From: Leuctra nigra | Taxonomy: Eukaryota > Arthropoda > Insecta > Plecoptera > Leuctridae | Direction: 5' to 3' | DNA length: 64,000 nucleotides | Assembly (NCBI GenBank): GCA_934045905.1 | Contig: OW203762.1 | Span: 7,378,001-7,442,000 of the forward strand | Shown: piece by piece, positions 49,789-59,920 of the stretch | Numbering within the stretch: the first letter of the stretch is position 1 | Layout: each line of letters opens with the position of its first letter | The notes under the pieces: generated by a model | Database searches by the model: none | What the model was told of the DNA's origin: nothing | What the model saw: the letters and a program-made list of their open reading frames with translations, nothing else | Program-made: the position numbers and the translations under genes

Positions 49789-51077
49789 TACTGTATAATA
49801 AACTACGAAAATAAACACTCGAAACACTGTACACTTCTATGATTCGATGAAGCACACGAGACGCGTAAGATTGAACCTATGAATGAACTCAACGAGTGAT
49901 AGTCAACAACTAATGATATTCAGCAAAGTACAGCTGTATTATACTAAGTGTAAGAAAGATTCTGACATCAGACATCCTAAAGGATAAACTCGCAACACAG
50001 TTCAGAATGCGCAGAAACGTATGCGCAGAAACCAAAACGTATAGTCAGCAGACCTATCCTTAAATGCATACACCCCTATTCCCAAATCGAACTCTGCTAT
50101 TCGCTGTCCTCCGTGTGACGTAGATACCTTTTCTCACGCCCACTGACCTGATTTGCAAAGCACCTGTGCCAAGGGTTGGGCAGCGCACCCTCATTTCTAT
50201 TGTTTAAGAAGGGATGTCCGTTAAAGATTAGTCTAAAGAAAACCAATGAAGCGTACTATATAGATACTCAGGTGTAAGCATTAACAATGGAGTTTAACCC
50301 TTGCTCCTATTGATGACTAATTAATGTCACTCATCGACTGATAATTGCTGTTTTTAAAGAAAGATAATGAAGAGGGATTACGATACAAAAGACTACTTAT
50401 AAGTGGGTGGACACACCCTAAACAATGATTAAAAGGTTCGATAGAATATCTTTCGATACAAATTATGATATTTTAATATGAAAAATAAGCACTACACTGC
50501 GTACTATCAGAAAAAACTTTCTGAAACACTTACATCTACATTCATAACAGAGAAATAGAAAGTAAACACTAAATTTGAAACTATATACCCTTTAGCCTTC
50601 ATAAAAGAAAACGCACAATCGGTAAAAGATACTATGAATTTCAACACAAAATGCATAAGTACCTAGCAGAAAGAACTAAACACAGTCTGAGAATAGGAAC
50701 GTGAATATAGTAAATCAAAACCTTAAAAACTCTCCGCGTGAAGTAACAATTTAAAAACAAACCTAAAATGATAATCTTAACATGATAAGTACTGGAGCAT
50801 AATTTAAAAATAAGAATAGAATGTAATGATTCATTAAACTTAGTACAAAATTTTACAACATAATGTAACAATGCGAGAATTAAAGAACTCAGTACAAAAC
50901 GAGCGAAGTAGAAATTCGACGAAGAATGAAAGCAAAAGTAATGGTTAAAAGCCTGAAGTATGAAACAACAAATATTAAACTAACATAGAGTATAAACTTA
51001 ATATCTTAATATCGTAAATGAAACAAAAATTAAGAAATAAAATAATATTAAAATGTTTAAAGCAAAACACTTAGTAT

Positions 51078-51205
51078 GAAACACGAAGAAAAAAAAGAAA
51101 TAAGAAATAAGACAAGAAAAAGAAAGAAAGAAGAAATAAAAAAAAAAGAAATAAGAAATAAGGCAAGAAAAAGAAAGAAAGAAGAAATAAAAAGAAATAA
51201 GACAT
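51078..51205. repeat. polypurine tract (AAGAAA-rich), left arm
   Basis: A nearly pure A/G strand of about 125 bp containing two copies of an AAATAAGRCAAGAAAAAG-type block. It is mirrored as a polypyrimidine tract at about 52915-53040. Frames rich in Phe/Leu on the other strand are compositional artefacts. Confidence 0.8.
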
Positions 51206-51562
51206 ATAGCTGTACTATGAAAGAACAATTATTAACAAACAAGCAATAACAATCGAATAGACAAAATAAAACGGATACATAATAAAAAAAAATAAAAAAA
51301 AATACAAACCGAATATAAAATAAAACTCAATACACATTACAAGCTATCAAATTTAATTCAAATTAAGAAAGTACATATACAAATATGCTCCATCTGAAAC
51401 TAGAATAAAAAATAAATAAAATAAAACCAAGAGCTAAAGAGTCAAACAGTGAACAGGTAAGTGAAAGCATAAAAAAAAAATGATCATGATCACATGTAAA
51501 AAATTAAACAAATAAAATCAACAAATGAAGGAAATTGAAACAAACAACAATAAACAAACAAC

Positions 51563-51670
51563 GATGTATTTGAGAGTTTTCGTGGTCTGTGTCTGGAATT
51601 CTACCGCATCAACCCATATCATACGTTCAAAGCTCCATGAGTTTCTTGAAAAATACATGTCTGGAGCTCA
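51563..51670 (+). pseudogene. polB exonuclease-III fragment relic, left arm
   Basis: About 110 bp that closely resemble part of polB just after the ExoIII motif (right copy about 56600-56730). They read DVFESFRGLCLEFYRINPYH, then a deletion and stops. Orientation is opposite to the polB gene in the same arm. A mirrored copy lies at 52450-52557. It is a leftover of another, diverged polB copy next to the palindrome centre. Confidence 0.8.
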
Positions 51671-51906
51671 ACCAATCAATTTAGTTAAGTTCGCCAATCA
51701 AACACAGTTCATTATAGAAATATAGATGTTTTTGATTAATTTTCTTCAAACATGGAGAAACAGAATAACTATGTCTATGCACCTATAACGTTCAATTCGA
51801 TTGGTTACAGGTATATTGTACTGCAACTTAGGAATGTTCCTTGCTCGGAGTCCGGTGTCGGAGTGTTGGAGTCCGGTGTTGATAAGTCAATTATCAACAA
51901 GGGGCC

Positions 51907-52215
51907 AGACGTTCGCATAAAGATTATTTAAAACTTCGGTTGTAGGATTAGTTCGTTACAATCGGTTTGTTCGGTTTGGCTGGGGGTGTTCGGACACTTG
52001 GTTCGGTTCCATGGATTCCTAGATAAGAAAAACAGCGACTGAATTATCAGCTCTAATGGACGTTTCGGCTTATTCAGTCGGTCGTTTTGATCGGTTCGGA
52101 CCGCTTTGTGGTTTCATTCGGTTCGGTAAATTGGTTCTACTCATTCGGTTATTTCAGGCGGTTTGGTATAAGTCGGTTCGGACAGTTCGGTTCGGTAAGT
52201 CGGTTCGACTCGTTC
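51907..52215. other. palindrome loop (unique centre) with CGGTTCGG motifs
   Basis: The non-palindromic 309-bp centre of the element. It is rich in dispersed TTCGGT/CGGTTCGG motifs, mostly on the plus strand and denser in its right half. The arm edges beside it carry small repeats of CCGGACTCCGACAC. No coding capacity. Confidence 0.7.
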
Positions 52216-52449
52216 GGCCCCTTGTTGATAATTGACTTATCAACACCGGACTCCGACACTCCGACACCGGACTCCGAGCAAGGGACATTCCTAAGTTGCA
52301 GTACAATACCTGTAACCAATCGAATTGAACGTTATAGGTGCATAGACATAGTTATTCTGTTTCTCCATGTTTGAAGAAAATTAATCAAAAACATCTATAT
52401 TTCTATAATGAACTGTGTTTGATTGGCGAACTTAACTAAATTGATTGGT

Positions 52450-52557
52450 TGAGCTCCAGACATGTATTTTTCAAGAAACTCATGGAGCTTTGAACGTATG
52501 ATATGGGTTGATGCGGTAGAATTCCAGACACAGACCACGAAAACTCTCAAATACATC
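52450..52557 (-). pseudogene. polB exonuclease-III fragment relic, right arm
   Basis: Mirror copy of 51563-51670, in opposite orientation to the intact polB of this arm. It has the same deletion and stops. Confidence 0.8.
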
Positions 52558-52914
52558 GTTGTTTGTTTATTGTTGTTTGTTTCAATTTCCTTCATTTGTT
52601 GATTTTATTTGTTTAATTTTTTACATGTGATCATGATCATTTTTTTTTTATGCTTTCACTTACCTGTTCACTGTTTGACTCTTTAGCTCTTGGTTTTATT
52701 TTATTTATTTTTTATTCTAGTTTCAGATGGAGCATATTTGTATATGTACTTTCTTAATTTGAATTAAATTTGATAGCTTGTAATGTGTATTGAGTTTTAT
52801 TTTATATTCGGTTTGTATTTTTTTTTATTTTTTTTTATTATGTATCCGTTTTATTTTGTCTATTCGATTGTTATTGCTTGTTTGTTAATAATTGTTCTTT
52901 CATAGTACAGCTAT

Positions 52915-53040
52915 ATGTCTTATTTCTTTTTATTTCTTCTTTCTTTCTTTTTCTTGCCTTATTTCTTATTTCTTTTTTTTTTATTTCTTCTTTCTTTCTT
53001 TTTCTTGCCTTATTTCTTATTTCTTTTTTTTCTTCGTGTT
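52915..53040. repeat. polypyrimidine tract, right arm
   Basis: Mirror of the polypurine tract at 51078-51205; TTTCTT-rich. One small difference from the left arm was visible. Confidence 0.8.
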
Positions 53041-53122
53041 TCATACTAAGTGTTTTGCTTTAAACATTTTAATATTATTTTATTTCTTAATTTTTGTTTC
53101 ATTTACGATATTAAGATATTAA

Positions 53123-54331
53123 GTTTATACTCTATGTTAGTTTAATATTTGTTGTTTCATACTTCAGGCTTTTAACCATTACTTTTGCTTTCATTCTTCG
53201 TCGAATTTCTACTTCGCTCGTTTTGTACTGAGTTCTTTAATTCTCGCATTGTTACATTATGTTGTAAAATTTTGTACTAAGTTTAATGAATCATTACATT
53301 CTATTCTTATTTTTAAATTATGCTCCAGTACTTATCATGTTAAGATTATCATTTTAGGTTTGTTTTTAAATTGTTACTTCACGCGGAGAGTTTTTAAGGT
53401 TTTGATTTACTATATTCACGTTCCTATTCTCAGACTGTGTTTAGTTCTTTCTGCTAGGTACTTATGCATTTTGTGTTGAAATTCATAGTATCTTTTACCG
53501 ATTGTGCGTTTTCTTTTATGAAGGCTAAAGGGTATATAGTTTCAAATTTAGTGTTTACTTTCTATTTCTCTGTTATGAATGTAGATGTAAGTGTTTCAGA
53601 AAGTTTTTTCTGATAGTACGCAGTGTAGTGCTTATTTTTCATATTAAAATATCATAATTTGTATCGAAAGATATTCTATCGAACCTTTTAATCATTGTTT
53701 AGGGTGTGTCCACCCACTTATAAGTAGTCTTTTGTATCGTAATCCCTCTTCATTATCTTTCTTTAAAAACAGCAATTATCAGTCGATGAGTGACATTAAT
53801 TAGTCATCAATAGGAGCAAGGGTTAAACTCCATTGTTAATGCTTACACCTGAGTATCTATATAGTACGCTTCATTGGTTTTCTTTAGACTAATCTTTAAC
53901 GGACATCCCTTCTTAAACAATAGAAATGAGGGTGCGCTGCCCAACCCTTGGCACAGGTGCTTTGCAAATCAGGTCAGTGGGCGTGAGAAAAGGTATCTAC
54001 GTCACACGGAGGACAGCGAATAGCAGAGTTCGATTTGGGAATAGGGGTGTATGCATTTAAGGATAGGTCTGCTGACTATACGTTTTGGTTTCTGCGCATA
54101 CGTTTCTGCGCATTCTGAACTGTGTTGCGAGTTTATCCTTTAGGATGTCTGATGTCAGAATCTTTCTTACACTTAGTATAATACAGCTGTACTTTGCTGA
54201 ATATCATTAGTTGTTGACTATCACTCGTTGAGTTCATTCATAGGTTCAATCTTACGCGTCTCGTGTGCTTCATCGAATCATAGAAGTGTACAGTGTTTCG
54301 AGTGTTTATTTTCGTAGTTTATTATACAGTA
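53123..54331. other. polB upstream region, no gene seen
   Basis: AT-rich 5' flank of the intact polB gene. Only short frames without domains occur. A TATAATA sequence near 54176 is a possible TATA-type element about 155 bp before the start codon; this is a guess from composition. Confidence 0.4.
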
Positions 54332-57300
54332 ATGGAGAACACAGTGCGTAGGAGAAAATATTTCGATTGTGAGATTTGCAGTAAATCATTTACAATGAAA
54401 TCTAATTTAATTCGACATAAACGATCAGTTCATCATCATCATGAAACCATATTACATGTATGCGATCAGTGTGGTGTATCGTTCACTCGTGTTGATCATT
54501 TAATGCGTCATACTAAGTTAGACCATTCTTTCAACTGTATTATGTGTCATAAACAATTTAACACTCGTGTGAATTTATTCAATCACTTGAAAACACATAA
54601 TCAATCCGGTAATGGAGCTACTACGAATAAAAATATGATGCCTCGTCAGGAGGAAACGCCATCAACGTCAAATACTGCGAGTAGCATTTCATGTGAAGAG
54701 AATGGAGATCCTTGTGATTTCAAAGAAGCTTTCAATTCAACTGTAAAAATCCACAAGTTTAAGGGATATTATATCCGAGATCCAACCACTGAATACCGTG
54801 ATGTATTAGTGTTCCTTATTGATCAGAAAGAGAAAATCAAGATTAAATTAACTGAAGATTTATCTAAATCGAAAGCAATCAAGTGGTTTATCTGCATCCA
54901 AGTACAATATTCACGGAAATCTGGTGACAAGGAAATCATAATTGAGCCGTATTTCAGAAGTATATGCAACATCTTACTTGAAGACACATCAGAATTCGAC
55001 AGTCAGTTTAATGATGCATTTCAAACTATTACAAAAGCATGCGGCAGCTTTCAACGTCAGGGGAGTGATTGGATAGTGAACAAGATCAATGTATTGGAAG
55101 TAAAAACGGCGAAATACATTCCACTGGCTGCCAGCAGTTATATGATTCTCCCTGAGAAGCTTAGAAAAACCGTGTCAATCGTCAACATCAAGAACGCCGA
55201 TCAGAAATGTTTTCTATGGTCGGTACTGGCTTATCTACATCCACAGACAAGTAACCCTCATCGTTTGACTCATTATGCAGAGCATGAAGCAGAGTTGAAT
55301 ATGGATGGAATTGAGTATCCTGTAATACTTCCGAAAATCGACACGTTTGAAAGACAGAACAATATCTCTGTGAACGTCTACGGATATGAAGATGGTGTTT
55401 ATCCGATTAGAGTTACTAAAATCGACTGTGAACGTCATGTGAACTTATTGCTATTATCGAGTGAAGAAAATAGTCACTACTTTCTGATTAAAGATCTAAA
55501 TCGACTTCTTAGTTCACTGACAAAGTATAAATGTAGATCATTTTATTGTCACCGATGTCTACACAGATTCACGACACAAGTACTGTTGAAAAATCATCAT
55601 ACACTATGCGAGAAGCACGAACCGCAGAAGATCATGATGCCTACAGGTGAGAAAACCACCATGTCCTATCAAGAAAAGGGATTTTCATTCAAGACCCCAT
55701 TCACCATCTACGCTGATTTCGAGTGTTTCGTCCGAAACATCAGCAGCTGCAAGCCGAATGAAGAAGTATCATCAACTCATAAAGCAGCACTACACGACCC
55801 GAGCAGCTACGCATACATCGTTGTGGATTCAAATGGCAACCCGATTGGTCCACCTCAAGTCTATCGAGGAGAAAACGTTGTTGACGAGTTCCTGAACGCT
55901 CTACTACTAGAAGAAGAAAAACTAACTGAGAAGATGAAAATTAGGATCCCTCTTGTTATGTCTAAAGAAGACCAGATTAAATTCAGAGATGCTGTTGTGT
56001 GTAGTATTTGTAGTAAACCGCTAGATGGAGATCGCGTCCGTGATCATGATCATATGAGTGGTAGATTCAGAGGAGCAGCCCACAACACATGCAATATAAA
56101 TGCTGTTCAAGCAAAACATATTCCTGTTGTGTTTCATAATCTGCGTGGGTACGATTCTCATTTGATTATGCAGGGGATCGGTAAAATCAGAGATAAGAAA
56201 ATTTCAGTAATACCAAATAACATGGAAAAGTACATCTCCTTCTCTTTAGGCCGACTAAGATTCATTGATTCATACCAGTTCATGAGTACGTCATTGGAAT
56301 CTTTAGTAAACAATCTTAGAAAGGACGGTTCAAGTAAATTCTTTCTGTTGAAAGAATTCTTTGATTCTGATTCCCTCCCACTTCTGCTACGTAAAGGGGT
56401 ATTCCCGTATAGCTATGTCGATTCTGAGGGGAAGCTGATGGAAAGCTGTCTACCTCCAAAGCCCGCCTTCAGGAATGATCTCACTGGAGATGAGATCTCC
56501 GATGACGATTACAACCATGCACTCGAAGTTTGGCGTAAATTCAAAATTTCAAGCATCGGTGAGTACCAGGATCTATACATCACCACTGATATTCTCTTAC
56601 TTGCCGATGTATTCGAGAGTTTTCGTAGTTTGTGTCTGGAATTCTACCACATCGACCCCTGTCATACGTTCACAGCTCCAGGATTAGCCTGGCAGAGTTT
56701 CTTGAAAATGACAGATGTTCGTCTGGAGCTCATTACTGATCTCGATATGTATCTGTTTGTTGAGGAGGGAGTTCGCGGGGGTGTGGCGATGATATCCCAC
56801 CGCTTTTCAGAAGCCAATAACAAGTACATGGCTGATTTCGATCCTGGCAAACCGTCCACCTACATTGTATATCTAGACTGTAACAATCTGTATGGGGTTG
56901 CAATGAGTGAATTTCTACCTCATAAAGATTTTAAATGGTTATCTGCAGAAGATATAGATAAAATTAACTTTGATGACATACCTGATGACAGTGATAAGGG
57001 ATACATTTTGGAGGTTAATTTGCTGTATCCAGAGGACTTGCATGACAATCATTCTGATTATCCTTTATGTCCTGAGAAAGTAGGAATCACACGTGATATG
57101 CTCTCTCCTTACGCAGTACAGCTTTCAGATGATTTGCGCTTGAAAAGCAGCAATATTGAAAAATTGACTCCGAATCTCAACGATAAGGAGAAATACATCA
57201 TCCATTACCGTAATTTGAAGCAGTGCCTCTCTCTAGGGTTGAGATTAACCAAAATACATCGCGTGATTGAATTCACTCAGACACAGTGGTTGAAACCTTA

Positions 57301-58138
57301 TATAGATTTCAACACCGTCCAGCGTATAAAGGCACAAAATGACTTTGAAAAGGATTTTTTCAAACTCATGAACAACGCTGTATTCGGAAAAACGATGGAG
57401 AATGTGAGAAAGCGTGTAAATATTACCCTTGCCAACAATGAAAAACAGTTAAAGAAATTGATAGCTTCTCCTGCGTTTGAAAATTTTGAAATATTTTCAA
57501 ACAATCTTGTTGCTGTGGAAAGGAAGCGGGCATCTCTTGTACTAGATCGTCCCATTTATGCAGGATTTACTATTTTAGATTTGAGTAAATATGTTATGTA
57601 TAATTTCCATTATAACTATGTTAAAAATAAGTATAATGAGAAAGCAGTACTATGCTTCACGGACACGGACTCTCTGTGTTATCAAATTGAGACAGAAGAT
57701 CTGTACAAAGATATGGAGAAAGACATTCATTTGTTCGATACATCAAATATGTCGAAAGATCATTTTCTCTATGATGATAGAAATAAGAAAGTTTTGGGGA
57801 AGTTTAAAGATGAGATGGACGGTAGGATTGTGAAAGAGTTTGTTGGATTGCGTGCAAAAATGTATAGTCTTTTGGAAACCGATGGCCGATGTAAAAAAGT
57901 AGGGAAGGGGATTATCAAGGCTACAATGAGAAAAGAGATTAAGCATAAGAATTACAGAGACTGTTTACTTAAAAAGGTTGTGCAGAATGCTGTAATGTCC
58001 TCAATAAGGAGTTTCAAGCACGAAGTCTATACAATTCGTCAGACTAAGACGACATTATCACCATTCGACGATAAACGATATATACTCGATGATGGCATCA
58101 ACACTTTAGCATATGGACATCATAGAATTAAGAAGTAG
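54332..58138 (+). CDS. polB: protein-primed family-B DNA polymerase, intact
   Basis: From the ATG at 54332 (G at -3 and +4; the frame extends 13 codons upstream without an ATG) the product is 1,268 aa. Three C2H2 fingers lie at about 13-34, 44-65 and 69-89. A fourth Cys/His cluster lies near 406-429. The exonuclease has ExoI YADFE (462-464), ExoII HNLRGYD (around 603-608) and ExoIII YITTD (749-753). Between ExoI and ExoII sits an EndoVII/HNH-like block, CSIC...RDHDH...RGAAHNTCN (557-588). Polymerase motifs are A LDCNNLYG (D849), B KLMNNAVFGK (1011-1020) and C TDTDS (D1111, D1113), all complete. The family copies linear Polinton genomes by protein priming. No introns; AATAAA at 58375-58380. 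N-terminal C2H2 fingers on a polymerase are unusual for cellular enzymes. Confidence 0.95.
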   Translation: MENTVRRRKYFDCEICSKSFTMKSNLIRHKRSVHHHHETILHVCDQCGVSFTRVDHLMRHTKLDHSFNCIMCHKQFNTRVNLFNHLKTHNQSGNGATTNKNMMPRQEETPSTSNTASSISCEENGDPCDFKEAFNSTVKIHKFKGYYIRDPTTEYRDVLVFLIDQKEKIKIKLTEDLSKSKAIKWFICIQVQYSRKSGDKEIIIEPYFRSICNILLEDTSEFDSQFNDAFQTITKACGSFQRQGSDWIVNKINVLEVKTAKYIPLAASSYMILPEKLRKTVSIVNIKNADQKCFLWSVLAYLHPQTSNPHRLTHYAEHEAELNMDGIEYPVILPKIDTFERQNNISVNVYGYEDGVYPIRVTKIDCERHVNLLLLSSEENSHYFLIKDLNRLLSSLTKYKCRSFYCHRCLHRFTTQVLLKNHHTLCEKHEPQKIMMPTGEKTTMSYQEKGFSFKTPFTIYADFECFVRNISSCKPNEEVSSTHKAALHDPSSYAYIVVDSNGNPIGPPQVYRGENVVDEFLNALLLEEEKLTEKMKIRIPLVMSKEDQIKFRDAVVCSICSKPLDGDRVRDHDHMSGRFRGAAHNTCNINAVQAKHIPVVFHNLRGYDSHLIMQGIGKIRDKKISVIPNNMEKYISFSLGRLRFIDSYQFMSTSLESLVNNLRKDGSSKFFLLKEFFDSDSLPLLLRKGVFPYSYVDSEGKLMESCLPPKPAFRNDLTGDEISDDDYNHALEVWRKFKISSIGEYQDLYITTDILLLADVFESFRSLCLEFYHIDPCHTFTAPGLAWQSFLKMTDVRLELITDLDMYLFVEEGVRGGVAMISHRFSEANNKYMADFDPGKPSTYIVYLDCNNLYGVAMSEFLPHKDFKWLSAEDIDKINFDDIPDDSDKGYILEVNLLYPEDLHDNHSDYPLCPEKVGITRDMLSPYAVQLSDDLRLKSSNIEKLTPNLNDKEKYIIHYRNLKQCLSLGLRLTKIHRVIEFTQTQWLKPYIDFNTVQRIKAQNDFEKDFFKLMNNAVFGKTMENVRKRVNITLANNEKQLKKLIASPAFENFEIFSNNLVAVERKRASLVLDRPIYAGFTILDLSKYVMYNFHYNYVKNKYNEKAVLCFTDTDSLCYQIETEDLYKDMEKDIHLFDTSNMSKDHFLYDDRNKKVLGKFKDEMDGRIVKEFVGLRAKMYSLLETDGRCKKVGKGIIKATMRKEIKHKNYRDCLLKKVVQNAVMSSIRSFKHEVYTIRQTKTTLSPFDDKRYILDDGINTLAYGHHRIKK

Positions 58139-58374
58139 GTGTAAGCTTCACGGTTTAGTTTATAGTTAAGTTTTCATAATCCAGTAGTAAAATTATATTG
58201 AATAATTCATTAGCATTTAATTAATTATATCATATTTTTAATATTATGTCTATTACTTAAATCAAGATCAGGTCAGTAGCGTATAGAACATTAAAATTAC
58301 AGCAATATTATTAAATTAGTTAGTGAGTATTGCTTGAATGTGTTTGTAGTCTGTAATGTATTTATTACATTATC

Positions 58375-58380
58375 AATAAA
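58375..58380 (+). terminator. polyadenylation signal downstream of polB
   Basis: AATAAA 237 nt after the polB stop codon, in AT-rich sequence; the nearest convincing signal. A mirrored one serves the left copy. Confidence 0.5.
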
Positions 58381-58570
58381 TTCTATTTAAACTATATTCC
58401 GTGTATATCACTGATATGCCATTCATCTAATCAATCCTTGAGTAATATCCGGATAAATCCCATAACATACAACGGAGATTTGTTGTAATACATACACGAT
58501 GGAATCTTATAAAACCGAGAGTATACTTGTACACCACAAGACATCGCGAACATTGCGGTTATCTATGAAG

Positions 58571-58692
58571 ACTTACCCGTCTGATGGAGCATAGCGTGTT
58601 GCGCCTCGACTTGGTGCCCTCCGGCATCGCATCTCGGCGTGGCATCCTCCGACGTTGCGTCCTACCGCGTAGTATTCCGAAGATCCCCGCAG
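58571..58692. other. GC-rich island in right arm
   Basis: Mirror of 45430-45550; see that entry. Confidence 0.45.
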
Positions 58693-59155
58693 TTATGTCA
58701 AAAACATTTACGGTAAATGAAAGCTGAGGATTAAAAATAAAATAGCCCCGATTGAGAAAAATGATGAAAAGTGTATTTTTTTTTTGTTTTGTTAGATAAC
58801 CATTTTTACTCGGTTATTTATTTGTTGTATGCTTTTAGAATGCTCATTCATTAATCATTATATTAACGTGCTCAATCATAAGTAAACCAATTGCTAACAC
58901 TATTGTTTATCTTGAATAGAGGGAAACAGAGGGTTAGGGTTGTTCAGCAGGTATAAACACGATGGAGACGGGCTCTGACAGGTTTAGATCATATGACTTA
59001 GGTTGGGGATTTACAACGCACGGTATAGCAGCTAACCTAAAATGAACATTATAATTATTTGATAAAATTTCTTTAACACTTTTCGATTAAGTAATTGGTA
59101 TTTAATACAGTTTACATAGATTTAATTAAACTAGGTTTTTCGGATGATTATACGT

Positions 59156-59290
59156 TTTTGATATGTATATTCAATTAAAATGCACGTTTTGATATGCAAA
59201 TTCGATTAAAATGCACGTTTTGATATGCAGATTTGATTAAAATACACTTTTTGATATGCAACTTCAATTAAAAATTCGATTAGAATGCGC
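59156..59290. repeat. subterminal ~32-bp repeats, right end
   Basis: Mirror of 44831-44965: repeated TTTTGATATGCA and AATTCGATT blocks close to the terminus. Confidence 0.75.
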
Positions 59291-59406
59291 CTAGCACTCT
59301 AGTACTACCCGATCCTCTTAAATCCTCTATATGGTGTTTTGCAACCCCTAGTAAACCACTACTTACAGCCGCTTACTCCGCCGCTCTCTAGTGTGTTTGT
59401 CCCCAG

Positions 59407-59624
59407 CTCCTGGCGAGGACATGAAGTTCCGCGGCACGACGACAAGAGCCGTGTTTCTGATCGCCTCCATCACGTCGCTGGTGTTCATGGCCGCCTACTC
59501 CGCCGCCCTCATCTCCTTCCTCTCCAACCAACGCGTCGACGTGCCGCTGCAGACTCTCCAGGAGCTCGCTGACGGCGACTACAACCTGGGCTTCATGAGC
59601 GACTCCGTCTACGATCTATTCCGA
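59407..59624 (+). CDS. ionotropic receptor, coding exon 6 (second membrane segment)
   Basis: The exon follows acceptor TTTGTCCCCAG, 43 bp after the Polinton-like element. Its first two bases complete the codon split from exon 5 (CRQ-A). It encodes the pore exit and the channel-gate helix (about residues 388-413) with YSAALISFLSN, the IR version of the SYTANLAAF gate motif. The start of S2 follows (LQTLQELADGDYNLGFMSDS, then VYDLFR). It ends in phase 0 at CGA|GTGAGT, not duplicated. Codons are GC-rich against the surrounding AT-rich sequence, as in the other exons of this gene. Confidence 0.92.
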
Positions 59625-59920
59625 GTGAGTGTTATAGTGGAGAAGAAACTATAGTTGTGTAAAAGACAATAATTTTTAGTGCCAGTTTTTCAATACTCTG
59701 CTAAAACCAGATTTAGTTTAAACGATCATTCAAGGAATGTCATATGTGCGATATTTTAGCTGACGTATTGTGACAGTTTGTTAGTATAGGTTAATACCGA
59801 AAATGGAACATTTCCATGACTCTATCCTCTATCATCTTCCAATAGTTCGCGACATATCCTGAAGAAATGATCAAACTTAGATGTTGATCGAGATATCATG
59901 ATATTAGTAATCTTGCCTAA

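Larger units (their letters stand above)
44758..51906. repeat. left arm of giant terminal inverted repeat (~7.15 kb)
   Basis: Reverse complement of 52216-59363. Paired positions sum to 104121 in the outer part, 104120 past the one-base deletion in the left polB, and 104122 near the centre after a 2-bp insertion (TA near 51813). I noticed only a handful of differences over 7.1 kb, so the arms are extremely similar. Confidence 0.95.
44758..59363. mobile_element. palindromic Polinton/Maverick-like element
   Basis: The 14,606-bp insertion has 6-bp target duplications TACAGC at 44752-44757 and 59364-59369, and ends beginning AGTAGTGG and finishing CCACTACT. AG...CT ends and 6-bp duplications are the hallmarks of Polintons. 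Almost the whole element is an inverted repeat: arms 44758-51906 and 52216-59363 around a 309-bp loop. Each arm has one polB gene pointing outward. I find no integrase, adenovirus-type protease, packaging ATPase or capsid frame, so it is incomplete relative to known Polintons and would need integration functions supplied elsewhere. It interrupts an intron of the receptor gene that was apparently 44 bp long. Confidence 0.88.
52216..59363. repeat. right arm of giant terminal inverted repeat (~7.15 kb)
   Basis: Mirror of 44758-51906. It ends CCACTACT directly before the TACAGC duplication. This arm carries the intact polB. Confidence 0.95.

Noticed and set aside
50641..53479. Phe/Leu-rich short frames near the element centre
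   Set aside because: They mirror each other exactly in both arms and derive from the polypyrimidine tract and AT-rich sequence; no domain is seen.
44758..59363. The palindrome as a simple sequencing or assembly fold-back artefact
   Set aside because: The two flanks continue the receptor gene in correct order and phase, there is a 6-bp target duplication, the arms differ at several positions and the centre is unique. Collapse or over-correction of the arms still cannot be excluded.
44758..59363. Bidnavirus-like or parvovirus-like integration
   Set aside because: PolB is shared by those viruses, but the AG ends, 6-bp duplication and element size fit Polintons better, and no capsid or NS1-type gene is visible.
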